A DNA stretch of 64,000 nucleotides, taken from Gyrodactylus bullatarudis. Taxonomy: Eukaryota > Platyhelminthes > Monogenea > Gyrodactylidea > Gyrodactylidae. The position numbers and the translations under genes are program-made. The DNA is taken from positions 464,525-528,524 of the forward strand of contig SSNU01000064.1 in NCBI GenBank assembly GCA_012064415.1, given 5' to 3'. The notes below the pieces were generated by a model that was given only the letters and a program-made list of their open reading frames with translations, was not told the DNA's origin and did not search any database. Below, in pieces: positions 46,701-55,200 of the stretch (its first letter is position 1; each line of letters begins with the position of its first letter).

Positions 46701-47057
46701 ACAAGATTATTGTTTTCGTTGTTTTCTTGCAAGGATAAGGAAGAACTGTTCAAGTTTCTATCTGGATCGAGAGAATCTTTTGTACTAAATTTAAAGATTA
46801 TGAATTATGTCTTACTCCTCAGAGTTTCTATCAGAGCTGTTTGAAAAATTCTCAACAGCAGATTGGCCTAAAATATCATTTTCAGAGAGTGCTTCTTTCA
46901 TTCGTTCTGGCTTCTGTTTAACCTCTGACTTGAGCCGATCAAAGATATTTCCTGAAGAATCTCTTTCTCCATCAGAATTAATTGATTTAAGCGACTGTTT
47001 ATCTGAGTCTTTTGCTAGTTTACGCTGATGGAGATACTCGTGAATTCGTTGGGACAT
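22789..47057 (-). CDS. TEX2: TEX2: membrane-anchored SMP-domain lipid transfer protein
   Basis: Fourteen exons give 1,063 aa (human 1,127): 47057-46816, 46784-46637, 46570-46437, 46234-46044, 45063-44921, 43307-42912, 38698-38387, 33176-32937, 29760-29483, 28144-27741, 27689-27511, 23976-23888, 23319-23184 and 23088-22789. All phases match. A Ser/Asn-rich N-terminus precedes a hydrophobic hairpin (residues ~176-225, QFLFGLLCGITLTSLFFII). A split PH-like domain follows: GKIFYKGWM, SVYIVLEETTLKIYRP, NIYLFGRTDREKESWYRRL. The SMP domain starts at WLNALIGRIFWDF and includes KIKVPPFIDPLTVVNVELG, IYRLVDKFAKST and LPPPPSDRLWFGF. TEX2 works at ER contact sites, where SMP domains carry lipids. Intron 6 uses a GC donor. 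Introns grow from 31 nt at the 5' end to over 5 kb and hold Tc1 copy 2, a SINE, Penelope and foldback elements. Divergent from the RBIS-like gene (121 bp). Confidence 0.93.
24090..24310 (+). repeat. Dispersed repeat family with TACTTCCCA..GTCATAGAT core, copy 1
   Basis: Shares a block (GAAAACCTACTTCCC, GTCATAGATAAA, TTTATCGAG) with 25,868-26,060 (+) and, inverted, with 42,400-42,592. All three lie in TEX2 introns. No ends or coding capacity recognised. Confidence 0.5.
25465..25850 (-). mobile_element. Penelope-like element fragment (C-terminal GIY-YIG end)
   Basis: Translated on the minus strand, ANDHLKKDTSVTRH, HAASISNFSVLYKNP, DVWMKEKFIINLNKPN and VQKNYFYNLQLT align closely with the end of the Penelope ORF at 59,765-60,409. 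A stop follows directly, then a shared non-coding tail to about 25,465. Only the last third of the endonuclease domain is present, so the copy is truncated at its 5' side. It lies in TEX2 intron 11. Confidence 0.85.
25868..26060 (+). repeat. Dispersed repeat family, copy 2
   Basis: Same block as 24,090-24,310 (GAAAATCTACTTCCC, GTCATAGATAAA), lying directly beside the Penelope fragment. Confidence 0.45.
26338..26510 (-). repeat. tRNA-derived SINE, copy B
   Basis: Tail and body (TTCGATTTC plus A-run; GTACAATCATTAATC region) match copy A at 17,655-17,820. Copy B keeps the polymerase III B box GGTTCAAACCC (plus strand 26,448-26,458) inside a good T-arm-like hairpin, but its 5' half no longer fits the acceptor/A-box pattern. 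The two copies thus preserve different halves of one tRNA head. In TEX2 intron 11. Confidence 0.75.
28217..28891. mobile_element. Terminal-inverted-repeat element (675 bp) in TEX2 intron 9
   Basis: Left end GAGGTATTTGCAAAATTAG is the reverse complement of the right end at 28,873-28,891. Complementarity continues through TTCATTTAATCAGATTTAG, CCATACCTG and TTTAATTTTCACATTTAG on both sides, over 110 bp imperfectly. No transposase frame. A MITE/foldback element, superfamily unknown. Confidence 0.75.
30111..30560. mobile_element. Short inverted-repeat element in TEX2 intron 8
   Basis: Left GTTACAGGAGAATTTGC pairs with right GCGAATTCTCCTAACAG (~22 bp imperfect). The interior (CATGTTCTGCTATAC, AAAAATCCCATTTTTCC) resembles 35,395-35,460, so at least two related copies exist. 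Confidence 0.5.
32604..32713 (+). repeat. Dispersed repeat with second copy at 36,702-36,795
   Basis: A ~70-bp block (TTTTCTAC, GATAGACCAATACAAGCC, AGGTAGCAAGCG) recurs at 36,725-36,795 with two or three differences. The adjoining AGCTCCCTGAAGAACTAC (32,685 on) recurs in inverted orientation directly before the block at 36,702-36,725. A short inverted piece (ACGTTGTTCGCTTGCTAC) also sits at 32,350-32,367. Confidence 0.6.
34256..34944. mobile_element. Inverted-repeat element, CCCTTTCGATACC ends
   Basis: Left ACCCTTTCGATACC and right GGTATCGAAAGGGTTAA are complementary. TTAA lies at the right edge; the left reads TTAAAACCC. piggyBac-like TTAA/CCCT ends are possible. No transposase frame. TEX2 intron 7. 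Confidence 0.5.
35911..36476. mobile_element. Terminal-inverted-repeat element, GTTACAG family (566 bp)
   Basis: Perfectly or nearly perfectly complementary arms of about 68 bp, starting GTTACAGTGATTCTGG and containing GAGTCTGCAGAC. The interior repeats short units GAGTCTGCAGACT and GATTCTGGAAACT several times. Flanks are TATATAT on both sides. The terminal GTTACAGTG is shared with the 19,484-20,221 element. Confidence 0.8.
37420..38095. mobile_element. Long palindromic (foldback) element in TEX2 intron 7
   Basis: Bases ~37,435-37,590 are the reverse complement of ~37,925-38,090 (GGAAATTTTTAAAAATTTCC, AAGTCAGGAAAAAA, GAAGATGAGAATTTAC). A second nested pair (ATATTCGAGACCA / TGGTCTCGAATAT) lies at ~37,648 and ~37,818. 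Almost the whole element is self-complementary around a short centre. It belongs to a dispersed family marked by ATGAAGATG-GAATTTA. Confidence 0.75.
38760..39860. mobile_element. Long foldback element with nested arms in TEX2 intron 6
   Basis: Bases ~38,765-38,890 are complementary to ~39,725-39,855 (TCATCAAGAACTCGAATATG, GGAATCCAACTCATGCTGTC). A nested pair, AACTTTGAACTGAA with CGGCAGGATG (~38,935-38,980), matches ~39,150-39,205 inverted. No protein encoded. Related by sequence to the 37,420-38,095 element and to copies near 62,311 and 63,873. Confidence 0.7.
40756..42299 (-). mobile_element. Tc1-like DNA transposon, copy 2 (intact, 1,544 bp)
   Basis: Same element as 15,197-16,740, displaced by exactly 25,559 bp, same length and orientation, with TA duplications at 40,754-40,755 and 42,300-42,301. 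Inverted repeats are 40,756-40,965 and 42,090-42,299. It sits in TEX2 intron 6, sense with respect to the host gene. No sequence difference from copy 1 was seen in the parts compared. Confidence 0.95.
40969..41973 (-). CDS. Tc1/mariner transposase, DD34E, copy 2
   Basis: 334 aa, identical in translation to the copy at 15,410-16,414: the same two helix-turn-helix segments, PKKRGRKR motif and catalytic residues in FSDEKKF, QQDNAPCH and NPIENLW. An intact frame inside a host intron on the same strand as TEX2 could be included in TEX2 pre-mRNA; removal would depend on normal splicing of intron 6. Confidence 0.96.
   Translation of the reverse strand: MFVKKLKFSKLRGCDRDFVNKLKQDGSSNRKIAKIIGCSCRTVNNLFSVKQKKLNPKKRGRKRSIPNCLIKKIVNLAIKKKATASQIKAELKLNVSIRTVQNYLNTNPNIYWGRPKRVPNLSIKDRESRYQWAHDKIVQNQDWSKIMFSDEKKFNLDGPDGLSSCWIDKSLPRPTKIKRGFGGGNVMVWGFITKQGTGNLVVIDEKLNSNSYQKLLEDQLLPFKEEIHKCEMIFQQDNAPCHRSASTRTWFDDNEIQILSWPARSPDLNPIENLWGILSQKVYSQGRVYSNRQELVQRINEEWKSIPKEIIENLYDSMSKRCLNVVLGRGDFTK
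42400..42592 (-). repeat. Dispersed repeat family, copy 3 (inverted)
   Basis: Reverse complement of the 24,090-24,310 repeat (TTTATCTATGAC, GGGAAGTAGGTTTTC, TCGAATGGGTGG). Lies just outside Tc1 copy 2. Confidence 0.5.
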
Positions 47058-47178
47058 TTTACTACATTTTACATTTAGGAATTTTTTTAACTTTTCATTA
47101 AGTTTTTAAATCTTCGCTACTAATTTAAAACGTTAGATTATGATGTTAAAAGCTGTTTTCAATCGTTTTAATTATTAA
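47058..47178. promoter_or_regulatory. Divergent promoter region, TEX2 / RBIS-like
   Basis: 121 bp separate the two divergent ATGs; AT-rich with no evident TATA box or CpG cluster. Confidence 0.45.
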
Positions 47179-47475
47179 ATGGGCAAGAAATCAAAACCAA
47201 AGAAAAAGAGCGTGCAGAATAATGCACATAACAAAGGAAATTTCAAAAAGAAACTGAGGAAAAAGACTGCTGCCTTAGTCCAACGCTCAGTCAAACTTCT
47301 TAATGACGACTGCTTGAAATTTAGGAAGAGACTGGCATCCGCTCCTAATGAAGACGTCTTAACTGATAAAGTAGTTGATTCCAAAGAAGAACTCAAGCCA
47401 GTAAATATATTCAGGGCTGATGTAGAAGAGGAGGAGTCTATTAAAGAATTGATGGGCAGTATAAATTTTAAATAA
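47179..47475 (+). CDS. Small basic protein, RBIS (C8orf59)-like ribosomal biogenesis factor
   Basis: A single-exon 98-aa protein with a lysine-rich start (MGKKSKPKKKS), NNAHNKGNFKKKLRKK, a central helix-forming stretch and a short acidic tail, ELKPVNIFRADVEEEE. Length, the NFK-K basic block and a KPVN motif near the C-terminus resemble RBIS, a nucleolar factor in 60S subunit assembly. Similarity is weak and recalled, not aligned, so other small nucleolar proteins remain possible. The ATG has a plausible context and no other in-frame ATG lies upstream close by. AATAAA overlaps the region just after the stop (TTTAAATAAAA). Divergent from TEX2, convergent with the nucleolin-like gene, whose stop is 70 bp away. 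Confidence 0.5.
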   Translation: MGKKSKPKKKSVQNNAHNKGNFKKKLRKKTAALVQRSVKLLNDDCLKFRKRLASAPNEDVLTDKVVDSKEELKPVNIFRADVEEEESIKELMGSINFK

Positions 47476-47545
47476 AAATATTCTTTAATTGATTTTTTAT
47501 TTGAGCAGAATATTTACAATTGGTTGGTACAGCCATTCTCGTTAT

Positions 47546-49731
47546 TTAACGGCGCATTTTTTTGGGTTTTTGTCCCGAATGACTCCTTTTTTGGAATGCT
47601 GGCTTCTTCGCCTGTTGCATTACTGACTTTTTAATTTTAGCTTTATCCTGAAGGACTTGCATCAACCTTTTATCCTCCTCATCGTCGTCGACGTCATCTT
47701 CATCTTCGTCGTCATCTTCATCTTCTTCATCATCTTCATCTTCGTCGTCATCTTCATCGTCGTCATCTTCATCATCATCGTCGTCTTCCATTTCCATATG
47801 TGTTCGTTTTCCTGATGATTTTCTATTGAGAAAAACAATGAATTGACCAGTTTATGTCTTAACTCTGAGAAAAAAACTTACTTTTTAAGTGAATTTTTCA
47901 ATTTTTCATCGTCATCACTGCCATCTTCCTCATCTTCATCGTCATCCTCACTATCATCATCGTCATCATCACTTTCGTTTTCATCATCATCCTCACTGCC
48001 GCCTTCGTCCTCATCTTCGTCTTCTTCTTCATCATCGTCGTCGTCTTCATCATCTTCACTTTCTTGAATAGGCTTTTTCTGTTTTTTCATTGCCTCAGAA
48101 AGAATATTTTTCCTAAAATGAGATGATGAAAAAGTATTGGAAAAATTCTCATTTTCTTAAGGTTGGATGCCATCCCGAAACTTACTTTTTTTTACCTTCC
48201 TCATTGTCTGAATCCACGAGACTACTAACTTTGGTTTTACCAACAGTTAGTTCATTTTTCTTGTTGGCTTCTTTCTTATCTTCTTTGTTGTTTTTGAGGA
48301 CTATTTCATCAATTTTTTTTGAATCTTTCTTGGCTAATTTAGACTCGTCCACGGTTCTTTTGACGCAAAAATTGACATAAATCTTTTTACCCTTTAGCTC
48401 GTAAGAATTAAACTTTTCAAAGTCTTCCTTAGCAATTTCAGCACTGGCATAATTGACATAGGCATAACCAAAATTTTTAAATTTTTTAGTAGACGGGAAC
48501 TCAATGGAAGAGACACGACTGAAAACTTTTTTCAAATCTGTCAACTCGACATTGGCAGAAAGTCCATACACCATCATACGTGTCCAGTTGATTTGTTCTG
48601 GATCATCGGGTATTTTGGTGGAATTCATTACGTTAACAGTTAAACTTTTACCATTGAATAATCTGCCAGTGAGTCCTTTCATTTCGGATTTGGCAACTTC
48701 TGAACTAGGATATTCAACAAATGCAAAAGATTTAACAGAATTATGTTTTGGATCAAAACTTCGACGAATGCTTATAAATTTAGAAGTGAGAGGCTTGAAC
48801 TGTTGATCAGTGGCATCCTTTGGCACTGGAGAAATGTAAAGACATCTCTCAGCAAAGCTATTATATCTGTCTCTAATGGTGGATATAAAATTTGATTTCG
48901 TCTCTGCCTTTTTATCTATATTCTTGGGTGCAGTGATCTCCTTTCTAGAATCTATAACAAAGATTAAAATTATTTTGAAGACACGTTATATAAGATTTGA
49001 AATTTACCTTTTGAATTAACAACTTTCTTTTGCTTCTTAGGAGGTGAGACAGCTTTTTCCTCCTCTTCACCACTTTCCTCGTCGTCGTCATCATCATCCT
49101 CATCGTCATCATCATCCTCATCGTCATCCTCATCGTCATCATCATCCTCGTCGTCATTATCTTCATCGCTATCCTCCTGACAATCAACTTCAGAATCCTC
49201 TGAGCCAAAATTATCAACCATGTTGTTAAGTTCGGCAATATCATCTGAGTCTAGTTCTTCGTCCTCATCACTCTCTGTTAGTTCCTTATTTTTACTTTTA
49301 ATGATTTTTTCATTCTTTTTAACATCGTTATTAAATTCTTTTTTAGGGGTAAAACCACCACCATTTTGCTTTTTCTGATTGATAACTTTATTGTTTTGAT
49401 TATGAGCTTTATTGTTTTGATTATTAGCTTTATTGTTTTGATTGTTAGGAGTGTTTTTAATGTTTGGCTTTATAGGAGACTTTTTGTTATTAAAATTATT
49501 GAGTTGCTTTCCATTTTGTTGATTTTTAGACTGAAAGGGATTATTTTTGGTCTTTTCAGGAGTATTCGATGTCTTTTGGACATTGTTTTTAGAATTATTA
49601 AAAACCTTTTTAATAGTGTTTGGATTAGGGTTGGAGTTAGTTTGTTGATTCTTTGGCTTGAAATCATTGTTTTTATTTTTGTTGAACTTATTGAACTAAA
49701 AATTAAAGTTACAATGCCTCACCTTTCCCAT
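47546..49731 (-). CDS. Nucleolin-like acidic protein with two RRMs
   Basis: Exons 49731-49723 (only three codons), 49695-49008, 48951-48186, 48112-47882 and 47822-47546; 656 aa, frame kept throughout. Introns are 27, 56, 73 and 59 nt. The N-terminus is Asn/Lys/Gln-rich (repeats of NNQNNKA), then an Asp/Glu run. Two RNA-recognition motifs follow: residues ~269-343 (CLYISPV as RNP2, SFAFVEY as RNP1) and ~357-433 (MMVYGLS, FGYAYVNY). Two further long Asp/Glu runs precede a basic end, KPKKMRR. Acidic tracts plus tandem RRMs fit nucleolar proteins of the nucleolin group. Unlike nucleolin it has acidic runs on both sides of the RRMs, two RRMs rather than four, and no RGG tail. Role in rRNA processing is inferred. 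GAT/GAC/GAA repeats could be length-variable. Confidence 0.72.
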
Positions 49732-49923
49732 TGTCACGTTAAATTTTAAATTCTGTCAAAAGTTGAACAAAGTTCCTAGATTATTTTCTGAAATTTATAT
49801 TTGTTTTTATCATACGGAGCATTGAAATTTTCTATTTATTTTATAAATACTATTTTATAGAGTTTATTGGACTCTAAAAAACATATTTCATATATCAATT
49901 ATTATATTTTTAAATAAATAGCT
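49732..49923. promoter_or_regulatory. Divergent promoter region, nucleolin-like / WBP4
   Basis: 192 bp between divergent ATGs, AT-rich, no recognised motif. Confidence 0.4.
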
Positions 49924-51292
49924 ATGGCACCTATAGAGAATGTCAAAAAGTATTGTCAGTATTGTAATTGTTGGATGGCCAATAACAAGATTGTAAGATA
50001 AAGTTACTTTTATTTCAAGAGTATTCAAAATCATGAAAATGGAAATAAACATAAGGCATCTATAGCTCGTAGGATTTCTTCCATGCGTAGGCATAATGTT
50101 GAACTAGAAAAAGAAAAATCTCAACTAGCAAATACTCTTAAGAACATTGAAAGTGCTGCTCAAGCAAGTATGGCTCGAGATTTAAGTAAAGATACTAATT
50201 TATCAAAAAAATATGGCCAGAACTCCAGTCATATATATCAGGCTAAATACATGAAAAAAGAAATGAATCCAGAGTTGGCTGCTGCGCGTTCTAGCAATAG
50301 TGCAATTTGTGGACTTACCTCGACTCAGTTCATGTACGATAATCTCTTTATCACCTCTTTATAGATGGAAAGAACTTAAAGCTAATGATGGATCTGTGTA
50401 CTACTGGAATAAAAAAACTGGTCAGACTACTTGGAGCAAACCCGTCGGTGAATTAATTGAACCATTGGATTCTGCTTCAACAGATATATCTTCAGAAAGG
50501 GATAAATTAAATCAATTTCTGATGACGAAGCTGGTTAAATTGAGTGAGGAAGGAATGGAAGCAGCTAGTGAAGCTGTCTGTGGTGCATTTAATGCTCCTC
50601 ATCCGCCTGCTTTTGGTTCAAATTATTCCGTTCCCAAAACAGATGAGAACGATGAAGATTTAATGACTAAAACTATTTCAGAAATTCCTCTCATATCAGA
50701 TTCCAACAAAGAAGATGATGAAGGCAAAATTGAACCAATCACTCATTTCATTTCCAGCTCCAAAAAGAAAAAATACAATCCTGGTCTAGGCCCCTGGCAG
50801 ACTGTGGAAATAAAAAATGAGTGAATTGAAATTTTTTTATTCTTTAAGATCTGTAGCTTGTAATAAAGCTGAAACTGCTCAACCTACTCAAGTAGAATTA
50901 GAAAAATCGACAGTATCATCATCTACAAGAATTAATTTTCATTATCAGCCTACTGGAACGGCTAAAAAGCTCCTCAAGGCATCTCACGAAGAAGCAGCCA
51001 ATAAATTAGCTCAGCTTAATCATCTCAATAATGTAATTTTTTAATTTAATGCCATTATTTCAAGGTTCACGAGGATTCTTATTTTGATGAGCATTCAATA
51101 AAATTTGGGCGAAAAACTGCCATTACTTCATTTGAAAAGGTAAAAGAGAAAGAGGATAAAATTGAGGATGTATTAAAGAAGCACCTTTTCGCTAATGCTA
51201 CAAAAGAAGAAGACGAGGTGGATGATTCAGAAATTATATTCAAAAAGAGATCTCGAAAAGAAAAGAACGGGATCAGAATTAACGATAGATGA
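49924..51292 (+). CDS. WBP4: WW domain-binding protein 4 (FBP21), spliceosomal
   Basis: A splicing factor of the spliceosomal B complex. Exons 49924-49992, 50020-50333, 50365-50820, 50849-51032 and 51065-51292, 416 aa. All four introns are ultra-short: 27, 31, 28 and 32 nt. An N-terminal matrin/U1C-type zinc finger (YCQYCNCW ... HENGNKH) is split by intron 1. One WW domain follows, WKELKANDGSVYYWNKKTG through TTWSKP; vertebrate WBP4 has two, so one is missing or lost. NPGLGPWQTVEIKNE and the C-terminal IIFKKRSRKEKNG match conserved blocks of the family. For intron 2 a 37-nt alternative (donor at 50,328) also keeps the frame and changes only a residue or two. Divergent from the nucleolin-like gene. 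Confidence 0.92.
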
Positions 51293-51639
51293 TTAGCACA
51301 TTTATTAATAAATACCATTTAATGTACAGAATAAGATGAATATTTTTTAATAACTGAATACTTGCATATTATATGAATTGATAATTAGAATCAGGCTTCA
51401 ATAATTCACATTAAGAATGATTTATCTTTTATTTTTAATATTATACAAAAAAATATAAAAATTGTATTATATTATTTCAATGAGACTCATGAATAACGAA
51501 CTCAGTACATCTAACAGACATACTAATTCTGTATTTATTGAATAATATAATATTTATTCAATTAATAATTCTTGATGTATAATTCACTTTACTAAATAAA
51601 GTTTATTTAGTATAAAAGTTTCATTTTATCAAAATTTGA
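51293..51639. other. AT-rich spacer
   Basis: WBP4 3' UTR and AT-rich sequence; no feature recognised. Confidence 0.4.
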
Positions 51640-52025
51640 TTATTGTGCTTCCCTCATCCTCGGAATTACCATTGAATCCACAAAAAAGATAGAACAAATT
51701 CAATACCGATTTCTCACCTCCTGCTATTGACCACTAAGTTATAAACAATGTCTCAAATTATCATCTTTATACCCTATCTGGCTCAGGAGGCTCTCTAGCT
51801 CCCTGATTCTCTATAACACTTATAACCCACAAGATAATTCTCCAACTTATAGTACCAGAAACTCCAGAAAATATTCAATTCTCCTTGGTAACATCTTCCC
51901 CCTCCAAGCCAGGTTTAAACTTGTACTTAAAAACATCCCCTGCACATCCATCAAATCCACATGTGCTTTCCTCCAAAGTCTCATTCCAGAGGATGAAGAC
52001 CTGTTCAGAAATTATTTTGCTTAAT
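51640..52025 (+). mobile_element. LINE C-terminal fragment
   Basis: In one plus-strand frame, IEQIQYRFLTSCY, then after a stop LSSLYPIWLRRLSSSLILY and FPLQARFKLVLKNIP ending in DEDLFRNYFA, resemble the C-terminal region of single-ORF LINEs. The first block parallels IERIQYRFLHSC of the 12.2-kb LINE. Contains stops; 5'-truncated and dead. Lies between WBP4 and the scramblase gene. Confidence 0.65.
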
Positions 52026-52244
52026 TCTGTCTTTTATTTATATATTTTATATCAGATTAATAAATACATTTCTATTCCAAAATTTAGTAAAAATAATATT
52101 TAGACTAAATTATAATAATAATTTAGTTGAAAATTTTTGAATACAAATTCGTAACGAATAAACTTTAAAACACTGATAAAGGTATTAAAACTAATTGTTT
52201 AAATTTTTGACTTTGAAATTTGTAGTTTTTCGAAAAATCAGAGT

Positions 52245-55200
52245 ATGGATGAAGAAAAGGTTGTTCTTAAAGCTCCATATGAAACTCAGTTAACAGGTAT
52301 TTATTAGTGATTTTATGCAATATCTGAATATTTTGAATAAAATTGACATAAGTATGGATTTTAATTTCGTACATTTAAACTGCTATTGATATAATAACAA
52401 TTTTATTTTCGCAAATGAATATAATGATCTTGATACTTTCAATCTTTCTCTAAATTTTTCTTCTTTAATTAACCAGGGCCTTACGATGTTCCTCCCGGAC
52501 TTGAGTTTCTAAGATATTTTGATCATGTAATGGTCAGACAAGATCTTCCAACTAATGGCAGTAAGTCAATAAACCTATTATATTTTCCTTATTAAAGTTT
52601 CACATTGTTGAAATAAGTTATATCTCAGTTAATTGATATCGAGGGTAGGTCATTTCAGGAATATCATCCATTTAGTTATTTCGTCGACAAAGTTTTCAAT
52701 CTTTATTGCAATCCTATAATAACATTTAGCATGTCAAATTTCAATCATATAATTAATTTTCATTCTTTTAATAACTAAAACTGCAATAAAACATACTTTT
52801 TTCAATTTTAAAGGAATTTCTCGGTATGAAAATCCGAATAAATACTCAATTCTCAACCCTGATGGAAATCAGGTTCTGACAGCAACCGAAAGGTCCAGTT
52901 TCTTATCTCGTTTGTGCCTCGGAAAATATAGAAGATTTGTCATGGAGGTCAAGACTGCTGCTGGACAGGTCATAGCATTTGTTGAGCGACCTTTCAAATG
53001 TGGTTGCATGTGTGGCCCAGCATGTGTACAGGTAAAATACTCTATTTCTATAAATGTTTTCTAAACTTGACGAAAATATTTTTAGCAATTGAATATTTAC
53101 GCTCCGATGGGACGTAAGCTCGGAACACTCGAACAAAAATTTGGCTGCTCAATCAATAATTTCATTTTGAAGGATTGGACCAACACGACACAACTCATAA
53201 TCAAAGGTCCCCTGTTCTCTTGTCAATCGTGCGTTGATTTAGTTCTGAAAGTAAGTCTTTATAATCCCTTTACAATGATAAAAAAAACTCGTTGAATCAT
53301 TTGGTGATAATCGATCACGGAAATAGAAATTTCTTTTTACTTTAAAATCATACAATAAATGTACTTGATAGTGGATCTTGATTGGCAGCTTGACTCAAGT
53401 CAACATTTTTAGAATTAATTTGCATGAGATTTTATTAGTAGGGTACGTTTTTTTATGGCATAGGTCACATGTTCTATAGTCTTTTTAAATTTCCCTCATC
53501 CAACATACACTTTTTGAGAATTTTCTCAGTGTTTTATACTGCTACTTAGAATAAAACATTATTGATTTTCTTATTTTTGGCTTTTTAATTTTGGATAAAA
53601 AATACCCAAAGATGAAATGATTTTGATAAATTTTTATCTACCTCCTCCCGGACAGATCTGATAGAAGCCAAGTAGACATTTTTATCATGAATTAAATCAT
53701 TTTCCTAACAAGAACTGTTAAAAGTAAATATTATAAATTTTTTCGAAAGAATTTCGAATTTCTGCTCTAAAAGCTATATTTTTTGAGTAAATACAATTTC
53801 GATTATTTTTCTTTGAAAAAATCAATAAATTCCAATTGGTGAATGAGTAATTACTGTTTTTTCTGTATGAACAAAAATTTCTCCCATTTTTTTAAAATAC
53901 CCAATAAGAATTGTAATGAGTCAAATTCATTATGAATGAATCGTTAACCCATCTTCTCTTGCATTTCATTCAAATGATACTCTACACTGCTACTCTCTTC
54001 TCAGGGTGTATTTAATACTCAGTAAGTATTCAGTTAGTAGTAACAGAGGAATGCATACTAAAAGATGAGTTAGTAACTCTCATCACATTAGTCTTCCTCT
54101 GTCTGTCACACCCTCCTGCGAATATTTCTGCTCTCCTTCCCTAGTTTGTTTGTCCTAAAAAGATTATTTATCGTTAACTAAGACTATACAATCGATTACT
54201 AAAAATATCCTTTGTCATAAAACTTTCACCTACACTATTATCATTTCTATGATGTGCATCAGGATATTTTATAATCAATCCATATTTTTTGGGTAACCAG
54301 AGTTGATAGAAAATTTATTCTTGCTTGCATTTGATTACAATTTCAATTGAGTCTGTTCAGAACATTTAAACAGTACAACTAAATCCAAACTTACTCGACT
54401 CGACTATATAACTGTGTCAAAGTGTATGTCTTACCGTGAGTTTGGGAAATCAGTCAATTTTAGTATTAGTTTGTATATCGTGGTAATCTGATGAATGAGC
54501 CCTCAAACTGAAAAAGGTTAGTGGATCTGGATCTGAATTCCTTCTTCTGATTTTGAAACCAGCTTACCTGACACTCATAAGATTAATTACTTTGAAACAA
54601 GATGTCCAAGATTATCTTTGTTAAATATGATCAATCCCTAAGACAGATGATTTCCTATACTCAGTGACCATTTCACTGTGTCTATAGATAATAAGGGATT
54701 ACTAAATAGATTCACTAAAGTCACTCTGATTTCTTAAACTCAACAATCGACATGTCTACTTTTCTAAGGGTATAACAAGATTCTTTTCATATAGCTTCTT
54801 TAAATGGCTTATCTGTAAAAGTATCCAGACCAGATGATTCCATGTTGATCGTATACTAGATCGAGTCACAAAGGAAATCAAAAACTGCTAACTGTAAATA
54901 GAAATGCTTGTATGGAAATCTGTGAAAAAAACACTTTGACTAATTGTTTAGTGGTTATCTCTCTTGATAATTCTTTCTCATGTTCTTCTTCTCTCAGAGT
55001 GATGGTGTGCAACATTTTTTTCTAAAACATTTGTCTGTCATCTTCAATACAGGAGATGAAAAATTAAATTTTAATATAAGAAAGAATCATAGAGAATAAA
55101 ACATGAAAAATGTTGAATTCCTCTCGTGAATGATGATATGGCATGGGAAAATAAAATTTATCTCCCCCCTGCTTCCGTCATTAAAACAAATGGGGCTCTC

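Noticed and set aside
47810..47840. CTGATGA at the nucleolin-like intron/exon edge on the plus strand
   Set aside because: A stem-like sequence follows but no GAAA in the right place.
47843..48071. Plus-strand open frames rich in Ser or His opposite the nucleolin-like gene
   Set aside because: Mirror frames of the Asp/Glu codon repeats; no independent evidence.
47600..49180. GAT/GAC repeat arrays considered as CRISPR-like or satellite repeats
   Set aside because: They are trinucleotide codon runs inside exons of an acidic protein, with no spacer structure.
49366..49749. Hydrophobic plus-strand frame of 127 codons
   Set aside because: Antisense of the Asn/Lys-rich exon 2 of the nucleolin-like gene.
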